From the NCBI GenBank assembly GCA_023014365.1, contig JAEBUN010000018.1, positions 310,001-374,000 of the forward strand: a stretch of 64,000 nt of DNA. The letters are read 5' to 3'. Each line of letters starts with the position of its first letter. Positions within the stretch are counted from its first letter, which is position 1. Position numbers and translations under genes: made by a program. Source of the DNA: Lepiota brunneoincarnata (lineage: Eukaryota; Basidiomycota; Agaricomycetes; Agaricales; Agaricaceae). The notes beneath the pieces were generated by a model. The model was not told the origin of the DNA. It searched no databases and saw nothing but the letters and a program-made list of their open reading frames with translations. Shown piece by piece: positions 45,768 to 56,350 of this stretch.

Positions 45768-48700
45768 ATGACCGCTCATGGATTACATGCTATGCCTGGC
45801 CTTAGCGGATCCTTGGCCACTCCACCAACATCAAGCTCCGAACCCATCATCTCCACCACCAGTAATCTAACCGATACAGTGTCAAAGATTGCAAAGGAGG
45901 TCGCCGAGCTGCTCAAGGACTTACCATATGTCAAGGCATTTGCGGGAATTTTGATCCAAATTATCAAGATCAGAGAGGTACACAAGTTTACTGGAAAATC
46001 GGACGTCCATCTGACCGCATAACAGGAAATACAAACCGAAAAAGATCGGTCTCAGGGACTCATCGAGAAGATACTGGGCAGGTCAAAGGTCATCCTCTAC
46101 GGCCTGCGCCAAGTTGCTGCATCACCGACTAGGACCCAGCTGAAGGATACGGAGGAGGAACTAGGAGAATACAACCAGGTGACAAGATTCAATCCCTTTC
46201 CCTCTTGCAGATTGGCTCATCCACCGCCCAGTTTCCTTGAACAAATCCACACCACACTTACGACAAAAGCCCAGAAAGGCGTACAGGGGAAATTTGACAA
46301 GCTCGTGAATCGGAATTTGAGGATCAAGACTCTAGCCAAGTATGACCATCTCATCGATACCGTCCACGCGAATCTCAATGTACACTTGTAATCCGCATTT
46401 GTGTTGCTTGCTCTCATCTGGCCTCCGCAGAGCGGACTCTTATACAAGCTCATCAACCTAATTCAATCTACTCAGGCATCTTCAGGTCCAGCCAGGTACA
46501 ACAAACCTAATGCTATTTGTAGCCAGCGCCCTGACCTCGCACCCTCTACTCAGTATTCTTCACAAGCCCATTCATCATCCTGACCAGATGATCAGGGAGG
46601 GACAAAGAAAAGTCCATGGTCATTGAAACACTACTTAACGACTCATCGCCGTGGGTCACAATCCTGGGGGCCGGCGGGATGGGGAAAACGACACTCGCTC
46701 TCACTGCTATACATGATCATGCAGTGATTGAGCGATACCCTTCACGATACTTTGTCTCCTGCGAGGCAATCACATCATTATCCAGTCTGATTTGGGAAAT
46801 TGCTAATGTGCTGGATATCCCGCCCACCGAACGCAATGAACGCTTGATTGGCACCATTCTTGCTTGGTTCCATGACAGTACTATCCTATGCCTGGATAAC
46901 TTCGAGACGGTTTGGGAGGACGAGGTGATCCGACGAGACATAGAGGATTTCTTGTCCCACCTTGGTCGTCTACCCGAACTCGCCATCATTATCACCATGC
47001 GAGGTACACGACGTCCTTCTGGAGTTGCTTGGTCCAAACCGTTACTCCCTCCCCTGAAAAAACTGAGCGACATTGACTCGAAATTAATACTTGAAAACTC
47101 TCAAGTGCCGGTGGACGAGTTCACCGAACAATTGGTTCAGGTTGCCAATGGGATACCTCTGGCCATTAAACTCATCATTGCCCAATTACAAGAAGGGAAC
47201 GAGAGGCCCGAATCGTTGTGGGCCCAGTGGGAACGGACGCAGACAAGGGCCATAGGGACGGGTACCAAGCACCGCTTATCCAACCTTGACGTGTCCATTC
47301 ACCTGTCGGTGCACAGTCCACGTATGCAGGCAGACCCGAATGCCATCCCGATTTTTTCCATGCTATCGAGCCTTCCAGATGGATTCCCGTGTCGACAGGA
47401 GGCCGTTGACGAACTCCAAAGCCACTTACCGGAAACGATCCGTCTTCAGGAGACATTGGTGTCCCTACAATGGGTATCGCTCATCTACGTCGATGGAACT
47501 GAGGGAAACCTCAGATATCGAATGCTTGTGCCGATCCGGGAGTTCGGTATGAAGATGGAGATGGGTCATTCTCTCGATGATTGTCTGGGTGCCTTCTACG
47601 CCGAAATGATGAATCGCTTTGCGAATTATGCAGATCCCACTGGCCATAATATGGTTCCACCGGAACTTCTCAATGTACACTCGGTGTTCACAAAAGTGCT
47701 CAATGAAGATCAAGTGGATGAGAAGATTGTTGAAGCTTCCATTGACTACACCCTCTGGTGCATTTATATGGGCAACCCCACTTCGGAGATCATCGACCTG
47801 GCGCTGCAACCGAAGGTGATCGTGTCACCAAGCTTACATGTGCGATGTATTTCCACCTTGTCGCGTGTATATTTTCGATGGAATAAGCTAGACGAGGCTG
47901 AGTTGTCTTTCAAGAAAGCGATCGAACTTCACCAGCAGTCGCATGATGTGCTCGGTGAGGCATATGATGTCCAGAGCCTGGGAGAAGTGTATTTGCGACG
48001 GGATAGACTAGATGAAGCCCAGTCGTCATTCGAGAAGGCAATCAAACTCCATCAGCAGTCGCATTCTGTGCGTGGCGAGGCCAATGACGCCCAGAGCCTG
48101 GGTCAAGTGTATTTGCGACGGGCTATGCTAGACAAAGCCGAGCTGACATTCAAGAAAGCGATGGAGCTCCATCAACAATTGCATGACATTCTTGGTGAGG
48201 CCAACGATGTCCAGCTGCTGGGAGAAGTATTTTTGCGACGGGATAAGCTAGACGAAGCCAAGCTATCTTTCAAGAAGGCAATGGAGTTTCATCAGCTCTC
48301 ACATGACGTGCTTGGTGAGGCCTACGATATCCAGAACCTGGGAGAAGTGTATTTGCGACAGGACAAGCCAGATGAAGCCGAGTTGTCTTTCAAGCAAGCG
48401 ATTGAACTTCATCAGCGGTCGCATTCCGTGCTTGGCGAGGCCAACGATATCCAGTTGCTGGGACAAGCGTTTTTGCGACTGGATAAGCTAGACGAAGCCC
48501 AGTCATCATTCAAGAAAGCGGTCGAACTTCACCAGCAGTCGCATTCCATGCTTGGCGGGGCCACTGATGTGCAGAAGCTGGGAGAAGTGTACTTGCGACG
48601 GGATAAGCTAGACGACGCTGAGTCGTCTTTCAAGAAAGCAATCGAGCTCCATCAGCAGTCGCATGACACGCTTGGAGAGGCCAACGATGTCCGGTTGCTG

Positions 48701-49342
48701 GGACAAGTGTACTTACGACGGGATAAGCTAGATGAAGCCCAGTCATCATTCGAGAAAGCAATCGAGCTTCACCGGCAGTCGCATTCCGTGCTTGGTGAGG
48801 CCACTGATGTGCAAAAGCTGGGAGAGGTGTATTTGCGACGGGATAGGCTAGACGATGCTGAGTCGTCTTTCAAGCAAGCAATCAAACTTCATCAGCAATC
48901 GCGTTCCGTGCTTGGTGAGGCCACCGATGTCCGGAACCTGGGGGAAGTGCATTTGCAACGGGATAGGCTAGATGATGCTGAGCTGGCTTTCAAGCAAGCA
49001 ATTGAACTTCATCGGCGGTCACATTCTGTGCTTGGCGAGGCCGCCGATGTCCAGTTGCTGGGACAAGTGCATTTGCAACGGGATAGGCTAGATGATGCTG
49101 AGCTGGCTTTAAAGCAAGCAATTGAACTTCATCGGCGGTCACATTCTGTGCTTGGCGAGGCCACCGATATCCAGTTGCTGGGACAAGTGTATTTGCGACG
49201 GGATAGGCTGCACGAAGCTGAGCAATGTTTGACCCAAGCTCTCTTTCTTCACCGCCGATGCCAATCACCACAAGGTGAAACTACGGATTTAAAGCTGCTT
49301 GAAAGTGTTTGGAAGTACAGGAAGGAGCTACCTGCTGCATAA
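45768..49342 (+). CDS. NLR-like STAND protein: helical N-domain, NB-ARC, TPR
   Basis: Signal-transducing ATPase of the fungal NLR type. Exon 1 (45768-45976) begins the N-terminal helical domain (AKEVAELLKDLPYVKAFAGI, IQIIKIRE). Exon 2 from 46025 continues (KDRSQGLIEKILGRSKVILY, KGVQGKFDKLVNRNLRIKTL), resembling the MLKL/HeLo-like four-helix domain common before NB-ARC in Agaricomycetes. A main exon with the Walker A loop VTILGAGGMGKTTLALTAIH (about 46655), Walker B STILCLDNFETVWE and RNBS-like ELAIIITMRGTRRPSG follows. The last 470 residues are twelve 40-residue TPR units. The joint at 46480-46592 is unresolved; GRDKEKSMVIETLL just upstream of Walker A fits the conserved linker. Likely a self/non-self or stress sensor; ligand unknown. 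Confidence 0.8.
47888..49327 (+). repeat. Twelve 120-bp coding repeats (TPR units)
   Basis: Units start at 47888 and every 120 bases to 49208 with no length variation. Consensus LDEAxSSFKKAIELHQQSHS, then VLGEAxDVQxLGxVYLRRDK. Units 10 and 11 differ at about five of 120 bases. Units 6-7 and 8-9 look like copies of one 240-bp double unit (QSSF...QKLGE then ESSF...RxLG). Confidence 0.9.
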
Positions 49343-50143
49343 AACATTTTTGGTACTTTATGCCCACATCCCCGGTTGTTTCCCTACCTAGTACTCGCCA
49401 AAGTGGCTCAATGTTACCTGAACCATTTCCTCATGTTCTTCTCGTTGAGCTCGCTCGGCGCGTCTCTCACCCTTCAAGTTATAGAGCCAGAAGTTTGTTG
49501 CGTCCAAGACGCGCCGAGAGGATAGGCCATAGAGAGATTAATTTCCTTTTCATCCCATTGATCCATGTAGATAATCCGGATTCAACGCAGATATTCTTCT
49601 GTACAGTTGAACAATCAAAAATAATATGCATAGCCGTGTCGAAAGTGCTCGAGTACTTACGGTGAGGAAGGACTGGGTCCACCCGTTCCTGGATCACATG
49701 TTCTGCTTGCTGGGCGCTTTCTCTCGACTGGCGAGCCACGGTGAGACCGCTACTTGAGAAACTCTACAGGTATGCATGTTCCAGTGGCATCATCCAAGAT
49801 AGTTTCCCGACTGAAGGATTGCAAGTCCGTGGCAAAGAGAGGCAGCAAAGCAACACCGAATATGATAAACAACTGATTCGCAGCCGCAAATGTCGGGCTT
49901 ATATCTGAAATGAATCGAGGGTAGTACATGATACCCTCGTCGCGCACCGTGCTGCCTGGGTATAACATTGTCTCGGTAGGAACTTAACTTGAAGGGGAAC
50001 CAAGGCATCAACTTTGTTATAATGCTTTTCGAGGTGAAGATGCAGAACACAGCATGGTTAATATGTAGGACGCGCATGTAGCCAGGATGCAGGGGGAGGC
50101 GACAACAAAAGTAAAAAGTCTGGGGGGCTGCACATCTCAACAA
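49343..50143 (-). pseudogene. F-box fragment and flanking repeat
   Basis: At 49490-49640 the minus strand reads VQKNICVESGLSTWINGMKR, then LISLWPILSARLGRNKLLAL, parallel to the relic at 43.9 kb and to the intact protein's SLWPTLRSCLGGNKLLPKL. About 50065-50140 repeats the block seen at 44735-44820. No other gene. Confidence 0.5.
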
Positions 50144-50753
50144 TTACTCTGCATCGACAACCGTTGTTTGGAGGCCCTACATCAACATCAGGGCCTGTTT
50201 TGTCCGAGGCTTTTAAGAAGGAATATATACCTTGAATGATACTACTGGAACGTGGGAGGCGTAGGTGTAAAGCTTCTCAGTAGCGTTCTCATCGTCATTG
50301 CGTCTCCCTAGAAATTTATCACCGGAAACCATCAGTCCCTTCACTCTCACTGATCGTCCTGCAATATTACACTCACGTTCAAGCTTGAGACGCATCCGGT
50401 GAGGAACGGTTTTGATGCCCTGTGCCCAAATAGCTTGGTTGAGTTTGGGGTCCAGACGAACATCCTTGGTGCCCATAGTCTTCTGAGCAAAGTCGACGAT
50501 TGATTTCACGGCCCAGGGTGCGCGTCTTTTGAAGGAGCGACCGTGCACGCGCTTGTGGAGGTGGATGGTGTACTCGCGGGTGACGACATCCTGGAGGGCA
50601 GAACGGGTCTTGCCAGTCTGGAAGGGCGGGGGGTGTTAGATCAGTTCCAGTATTTTGCAGTTGGTTCGGCACCTTTTTCTTTCCAGCAGCAGCAGCAGGC
50701 GCCTAGGGCAAGGATGAATATACGGGACAACAAAGAGTAGAAAGACGTACCAT
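50144..50753 (-). CDS. RPL31: 60S ribosomal protein eL31
   Basis: Component of the large cytosolic ribosomal subunit near the exit tunnel. Five exons: a start exon of ATG only at 50753; [30 protein letters not shown] to [28 protein letters not shown] to [13 protein letters not shown] and stop. The core [20 protein letters not shown] and [20 protein letters not shown] is unmistakable. All four introns are GT-AG and in phase; about 122 residues. The ATG-then-intron layout is frequent in fungal ribosomal protein genes. Confidence 0.95.
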
Positions 50754-51138
50754 GTCTTGTCGAGGTCGGTGTTGGTGGGTGGAGGAACTGGGCTAATCAA
50801 TCGTTTGTTTGGTCAGCACTGGAGAGCAAAACAAAAGCAAGGTTTGATGTAGCTTTACAGTTCCACGGTAAAGACCGGATACAAAGACGATGTCTATTGC
50901 CCGATATGGCCGTTTGTTTATGGCTCATTGTGCCTGAAATAAGTATGCCTTTATCCATTGTTGTGCCTTGACACATGCGATGGATCTCCCAACTGAGATA
51001 TCCCACTCCCTGCAATATATAAACCTTCCAGGTTGAAGAAATGAGCCCCACCTCCAACCTTCGTCTTCTTGGTAGCTCTCTGAAGCCCTTCCGCTCTCTA
51101 CCCCCTAAACAGCCATTACGCGTAACCTTTCTTTTACA
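50754..51138. other. Divergent promoter region between eL31 and CFEM gene
   Basis: Roughly 385 bases shared as upstream region by two divergent genes. It contains 'tgcaatatataaacc' (about 51011-51025), a TATA-type box on the CFEM side. Confidence 0.5.
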
Positions 51139-51709
51139 ATGCGTCTCTCCATCGCTGTCCTCCTCGGTTCTTTCGTCTCCACCGCCTCCTGCCAGCATCG
51201 TTGCCCGCCAGCTCCCTAGTATGTGCAGCCTGCCTCGCTCTTGAATGTTATTCGTTTACCAATTCCCTATGGCCAGGCTGCGCTCAACAGTGTCTCGTAA
51301 CTGCCGACTTTGGCACCTGCCAGCCCACCGACAACGCCTGTCTATGTCGCAATGATAATTTCTTGAACTCCTCCACCGTTTGCATTGGTCAATCCTGCAA
51401 GGGCTCAGACCTCCAAGAAGCTATCCAGGCTGCGCAGGATCTCTGTGCTGTCGTTGTACGTCTCGTATCCCCTCTTTTCCCCTGCAGAATCCGACTGATG
51501 GGAGAAAACGCGTCGCGTAACAGGGCGTCACTCTCACTTCAACTCCCTCAGGTTTCCCAACTAGCGCCACCACCACCACCACCGCACCCGCTGCCTCCGC
51601 CACTTCCAGCAGTGCCGGGTCCACCACTTCTGACAGTGCCGCCTCTATTAATGGTGTCAATGCTTTCGCTGGTATTGCTGCACTTGGCATGGCCGCCCTC
51701 GTCCTCTAA
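51139..51709 (+). CDS. CFEM-domain GPI-anchored cell-surface protein, one-base shift in signal region
   Basis: Signal peptide MRLSIAVLLGSFVSTAS, then (one base later in frame) ASIVARQLP and, after an intron (gtatgt...ggccag), the CFEM core: CAQQCLVTADFGTCQPTDNA, CLCRNDNFLN, VCIGQSCKGSDLQEAIQ and DLCAVV, with all eight cysteines in family spacing. A second intron is followed by a Ser/Thr/Ala-rich stalk and a hydrophobic GPI signal AFAGIAALGMAALVL ending at the stop. CFEM proteins bind haem or act in surface sensing and adhesion. At about 51190 one extra base separates signal peptide and mature chain; everything else is intact. Confidence 0.85.
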
Positions 51710-52926
51710 AATCCCTATCGCTTGAACGCGTTAAGGAGCATATATTCGACCTTTCTACCGACTCTGCTTAAGTTTGTTAATAAATGGGTTTGCTTTGTCA
51801 TTTTCGCTTTCGGGACTTGTCTGTTCATGTATTTATTCTGTTTATTCCATCAATATTCTTGCGCGAGATACCAGTGTACATTAACACGAGTAGTAAAAAA
51901 GAAAAAAAAAAAAGTTCAACTTGAACGATCCTTCAGGGGTGAAAAGTTTTCTGTGAACGCACACGGTAGCCATGTGGACAGTATGGGAACCGCATGTAAC
52001 AGTGATCCTGAGAGATCACGTCCCGAATAAATTGTTCACTCGGTCGACATTCCCACTGTTGCCAGTACCACCCCACTCAATCAGTCGCTTCCAAAGAACA
52101 CTCTTCACGACCAATCACATCCTGTGGACCTATATGCAGTTCGTTGACTACATTCCTCAGATCACTTTCCAACCGCCACCTCGAGCCGCAGACCGCAAAA
52201 ATTTGGGCCTTCCGTAACTGCAGGGCTCTCATTTAATACATTATACCCCTGATCAGCATATTGAACCCATTATTCGGATAAACGCTCCTTCCAAGGCACA
52301 AATGCCATCAAAGCGGCGATAGCTCGAACTTTGCTCGAACAAACAACAAAGTAACCATTCGGGTAACAAAGAGTTGTTCGCGTCCCACCATAGGCTCAAG
52401 TGGAGCAGCTCGGAGAATCTCCATGAGAACTGATTCAAACAGAGCTGCATTGTATTCAAGCACCATCTAATGGGAAAGGTTGAATGGTTGCTATTTGAAG
52501 GTCAATGGATGACTTATTCGGGCTGAAGAGACGAGACTTGGCAGATGGATGGAACATTGGCTCGGTATCGATCACCTCTCTGCATCATGAGCTCGATCAC
52601 CAACACACACACACATCTAGTATCAAGCGCCCGGTGTCAACTACATCAAGTGATCCACGAAGCAGTAGACTACACCCCCGAGGCTGAGATGGCCCGGAGG
52701 AAACAGTCGAAACCCATCTTCCAAATCAAGAGAGATTCCCTTCACAACACTTCGAGTTTCGCAACCACCCCAGCCCCTCACTACCCGCCGTTTATCATAT
52801 ATGGATCTGGTGGAACCTAAACCGCTGAGTCGCCTCTCCCTCTGCACGCTCGATGGATACCTGAGACACCCAGCATTTCAATCACAATGCTGGCATTTCC
52901 CTGTGTGCCCTTTTCATCTCACCTGG
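51710..52926. other. Gene-free stretch
   Basis: A-rich tract at 51897-51914 and a short (CA)n at about 52603-52613. No supported gene. Confidence 0.45.
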
Positions 52927-53593
52927 TCATAGGGCCCAGTCCACTGTCCAGACGGACTTTGTCCCGGGAAGTCTGATCTAGTAAAACATTAGACTTCACT
53001 CATTCCACCTTCGCGGAGAAAGCTCAGGCTTACCATCCACTCCTGCTTTCCAACCCACTCGATATCGAACAGAGTCGCTTTCTTCTCCAGTACAACTATC
53101 GTCGTATTCTGCCGCCCCAACCCCCCCATATACAAAAAACGGTCAAACACAACCACAAGCGGAGCCGAGAACATACATGCGTCTCGCGGTACACCTGCAC
53201 CGGCAATTGAATCGCCATATTCTCAATCTTGTATGCACCGGATCCATGTTTCTCCACGTGCCACTGTCACACCATCATGGTCAAGATTCCGAAAAACGCG
53301 CTGTGCGGCAGGGGGAGAAAGTAAATGTGGAGACGTACGACAGAGAAGTCCTTTTTATGAGGCAGTAGCTCTAGCTTCTGCGAATAGGGGAAGAGCTTGT
53401 TGATAAGCCACTACATATTTGCGGGTTGCGACGTTCTGTATGGCGTAAAAACCGCTTTTGAGAGCCTTTGCAGCCCGGTGGTTGGTAACATAAGCATGGT
53501 CGATTTTATCAAGGGGGATTGCGCACGTACCTGCACGTGAGCAATAATGCTGAAGAGGATTCCAAGTTGCAAAATGCCTGTCATTGCGTTCAA
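52927..53593 (-). CDS. Small secreted beta-trefoil-like protein
   Basis: Five short exons can be joined: signal peptide MTGILQLGILFSIIAHVQ (ATG at 53584 or 53593); ALKSGFYAIQNVATRKY; KLELLPHKKDFSV; a block with QWHVEKHGSGAYKIENMAIQ; then TTIVVLEKKATLFDIEWVGK; and RLPGTKSVWTVDWAL with the stop at 52927. 'SGFYAIQNVATRKY', 'QQWHV..GSGAYKI.N' and the terminal 'VWTVDW' are spaced like the trefoils of ricin-B/I66-type proteins of mushrooms (lectins and protease inhibitors). One extra base precedes QWHVEKHG (about 53266). Mature length about 110 residues is shorter than the usual 130-150. Which of the two families it belongs to is unresolved. Confidence 0.55.
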
Positions 53594-53756
53594 GGATGAG
53601 CACTGAGCACAGGGATTGGGGAGATGGAGTTGCGGAGAAGAAGCATCCCATGCCTCGAATGGTGTTTTAGTTATCTATGAACGCTGAAGCGCTAATATCT
53701 GGGCTTCGCAGGTCATAACAATAACCAACAGACGTAATAGAGGCCAGGAGACTTGT

Positions 53757-54105
53757 CAGTGTAAGTCGCCGAGGGAGGGTTCTGCGGCGCTTCTGAAGAA
53801 CTCTTCGATATTAGGCCGTGGAGGTGTGTGAACGAGGCCGATCCGGCGACTGGCGTAACGGTGAGGTAGATATGAGGACTGTCGCGAATCCCCCCTGCTA
53901 CGAAGATGGTGAAGCTTCTCTTTACGTGTTGTCCCCAATACGATCAAGCCCCACCCAAGTTGTTGCACTGGTTCCGAAGTTCACGGGCAGCGGAATAAAA
54001 CCCTCCTTGGCCAAACAGAGGACGCTCGTTATATCATTCGGCGCAAGCACCAAGTCGAAAAGCGGTTTGACCCATCGGGAGGGAGGGGGGTTGCAAGAGG
54101 TAGGA
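53757..54105 (-). other. Unrecognised coding-like frame downstream of bL28m
   Basis: Minus strand reads WVKPLFDLVLAPNDITSVLC, LAKEGFIPLPVNFGT and TWVGLDRIGDN. After a possible 30-base intron comes PHRYASRRIGLVHTPPRPNI, EEFFRSAAEPSLGDLH and stop at 53757. No start or upstream exon is visible before the bL28m stop. The opposite strand also has a 128-codon frame (53818-54204), so the coding strand is uncertain. Confidence 0.25.
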
Positions 54106-54123
54106 AAATATCATTATCATAAA

Positions 54124-54745
54124 TTATACAGCAGCTTGCTTGCTTTTGAGGTACTCTATAGTCTGCTCTGCCCTGCAACCAAACCTCCATATCAACACAC
54201 GTAAAAGCGTAGCGTCAAGGAAACGTACGTAGCAAGTTCCAACAGACCCAACGCCTTCGTAGCTTCCTCCCGAGCATTCCGAGCCTCGAGCACTCCCGGA
54301 ATCCGGTCAGCTATCGAAGGCTTCCGCCTCTTCTCATCCGCTTTTTCCCGCACCAACAGTCGCAGTCGCATGCCCTCATACCCCAGCAAATCCGCCCTTG
54401 TCTTTAAAAGGTACTTGTCAAGTCCACCATGCTAAATAACAAAAAGCGGGGGGAATCAATACCGTAACCTCAGTCAGAGCACCTAGGATCCAATAGAGCA
54501 AAACGCACCTTCTTGATAGTCCTCAACGCCCGCACCGTTAATTTCAAGGTCAACTCCTCACCCAACGTCTTGGAAAAGAGACGTTTCCGTTGTACATTTG
54601 GCAACCACGTCCGACGCGTCTTGTGTTTTGAGAAGGGAACATTGTTACCATATTGTTTCATCTTGCCATGAAAGAGACCATGCTGCGAACGTTTGAATGG
54701 TTGTGAAATGACCTCTGATAGCCAGGCGAAGCTTGGAAACATGGC
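54124..54745 (-). CDS. Mitochondrial large-subunit ribosomal protein bL28m
   Basis: Start MFPSFAWLSEVISQPFKRSQ, then the bL28 signature GLFHGKMKQYGNNVPFSKHK, TRRTWLPNVQRKRLFSKTLG and LKLTVRALRTIKK. After an intron (gtgcgt...tatttag) comes HGGLDKYLLKTRADLLGYEG and a charged tail (REKADEKRRKPSIADRIPGV). A second intron leads to ATAEQTIEYLKSKQAAV and stop. Length about 160 residues with fungal mitochondrial extensions. A frame open 30 codons upstream of the chosen ATG leaves an alternative start. Intact. Confidence 0.9.
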
Positions 54746-55590
54746 AATGAAACTGGGAATGTGAATACAAAACTTGGGGTCGGCAAATGCTCTTATTTGT
54801 ATTAGTTGATTGGCAGTGACGATAACAAATACCATCAGCAGCAGTATTCACTCATAACTGACACGACGCCACTTGGTTGGATTGCTATTATTACAATTGA
54901 AAAAATAATTCCATTACTAAATACTCCTATGATGTGGTGCTCGGTCTCTCCTCGACTGGCAGAACACTCAATAAATTGAGGTATACTCATCGTACTGCAG
55001 CATGCTTATATCCTGGTATCCTCTCGATTTGCAGTATTGTCTAGTATGGAGGACCACCCTATTCGCCAACATGGCTCGCATAACCCTGATAATGCTTACG
55101 AACGCTGCTCAGCACAGTGACTAACGGACAATAATCAAGTGAGACTTACTATACCACCATGAAAACACTATCTTCCTGTATTCAAAATCCACCCCTAAGT
55201 TCGGTTCAACTCGTTAGAACCAAGTGGAACTTACAAATCGATATGAGAATATGAGAGTGACAATCGATAGCACTGCACAAAGTGTCAACCTCAGTATCCA
55301 ACACCATGCTAGGCTCTTACCTAGGAGATAGACGTAGAATAATACACCTGGTAGAAAATGCCTCAGTTATCTTTCCGGACAGGGTAGTACAACATACCTT
55401 CCCGGAATACTGACTCTATCAGTCGGCTTTGTCCCCACCCTCGGGCTAAGCACGCAGGTGAACGAATGCATTCCTATCTAGTTGGTTTCCTTACTTCTTG
55501 ACCTGATCAATGGGATGGACACCAATATGACCATACCTAAATAAACAATGAGAACCACTCGATAATGAGATTTCATGTCTCTGCGCACAA
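54746..55590. other. Gene-free stretch
   Basis: Promoter side of bL28m and degenerate 3' side of the membrane-protein remnant below. Confidence 0.4.
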
Positions 55591-55593
55591 GTA

Positions 55594-56350
55594 TCATAAA
55601 TAATTGCAATAATGCAGGTGGCATATATCTTGGGGTGTAACAATATTGCCAAACATCCAGTTAACGGCACTACGTCGGTGACTTGTCTGAATGTAAACAC
55701 CAGTGATGATTTGTAGAATACGGCAATCACGCTCACATTTCATAGGTAGTATCGTGATTTCAATCAGGGTGGAAGCAGAGATGAAATTGATGATATTTAG
55801 GATGATGCTTGCAGTGATAAGCTTCTTGTTCATATTCCACACAGCCCACACTCGAAAGGATATCGTAACTGGAAAGCAGTAATCACCATAACTGAAGGAA
55901 AAAACCAATCATGTGTACCCACTTTCAGACATAAAGAACCCTACGACGTAACACCCTGGGCCCCATGTTAGCAATGGATGTGAGAGCGACGTGGCCAAGT
56001 TCCTCACAGGCGAGAGCATGGTATAACGTATGGCAATGCGGAGCTATGCCTGGTACGTTGTCACCTGAGCATAAATGTTAGAGAAGGCAGATATCCTGTT
56101 GCAGAGACCGCCTACGAAAGTGGTTGATGACAAACTCGAAAACCAGAAAGTATCGGTTTACGAAAAACAGGATCTTTATTATGCCCCACTTGGCTGGCCA
56201 GACGAGGGATACCTCCAGGTCTAAGGTCAAGGCATAATCATATACCTAACCTAAATCAACCACTGGATCAATCCACTGAGGGTTTTACTCACAAAAATAG
56301 CCAGTGCCGAAGCTATCCTTCGACGTAAGTCCCCGTTATAAAGAGCACAG
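55594..56350 (-). pseudogene. DUF6533-domain membrane protein remnant
   Basis: 56345-56100 gives RRIASALAIF, an intron, then the DUF6533 signature YDYALTLDLEVSLVWPAKWG and IIKILFFVNRYFLVFEFVIN. About 55870-55745 gives SFRVWAVWNMNKKLITASII, the following helix pair. The C-terminal half of the family (three to four more helices) is not recognisable, so the gene looks truncated or decayed. DUF6533 proteins are abundant mushroom seven-helix proteins of unknown function. Confidence 0.6.

Noticed and set aside
48990..49271. Minus-strand frame with an internal repeat (ANALVPATG...)
   Set aside because: It is the shadow of the TPR repeats; its periodicity is inherited from the sense strand.
47888..49327. 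The 120-bp repeats as a CRISPR or satellite array
   Set aside because: They form one open frame with TPR consensus in a eukaryotic gene, without spacers.
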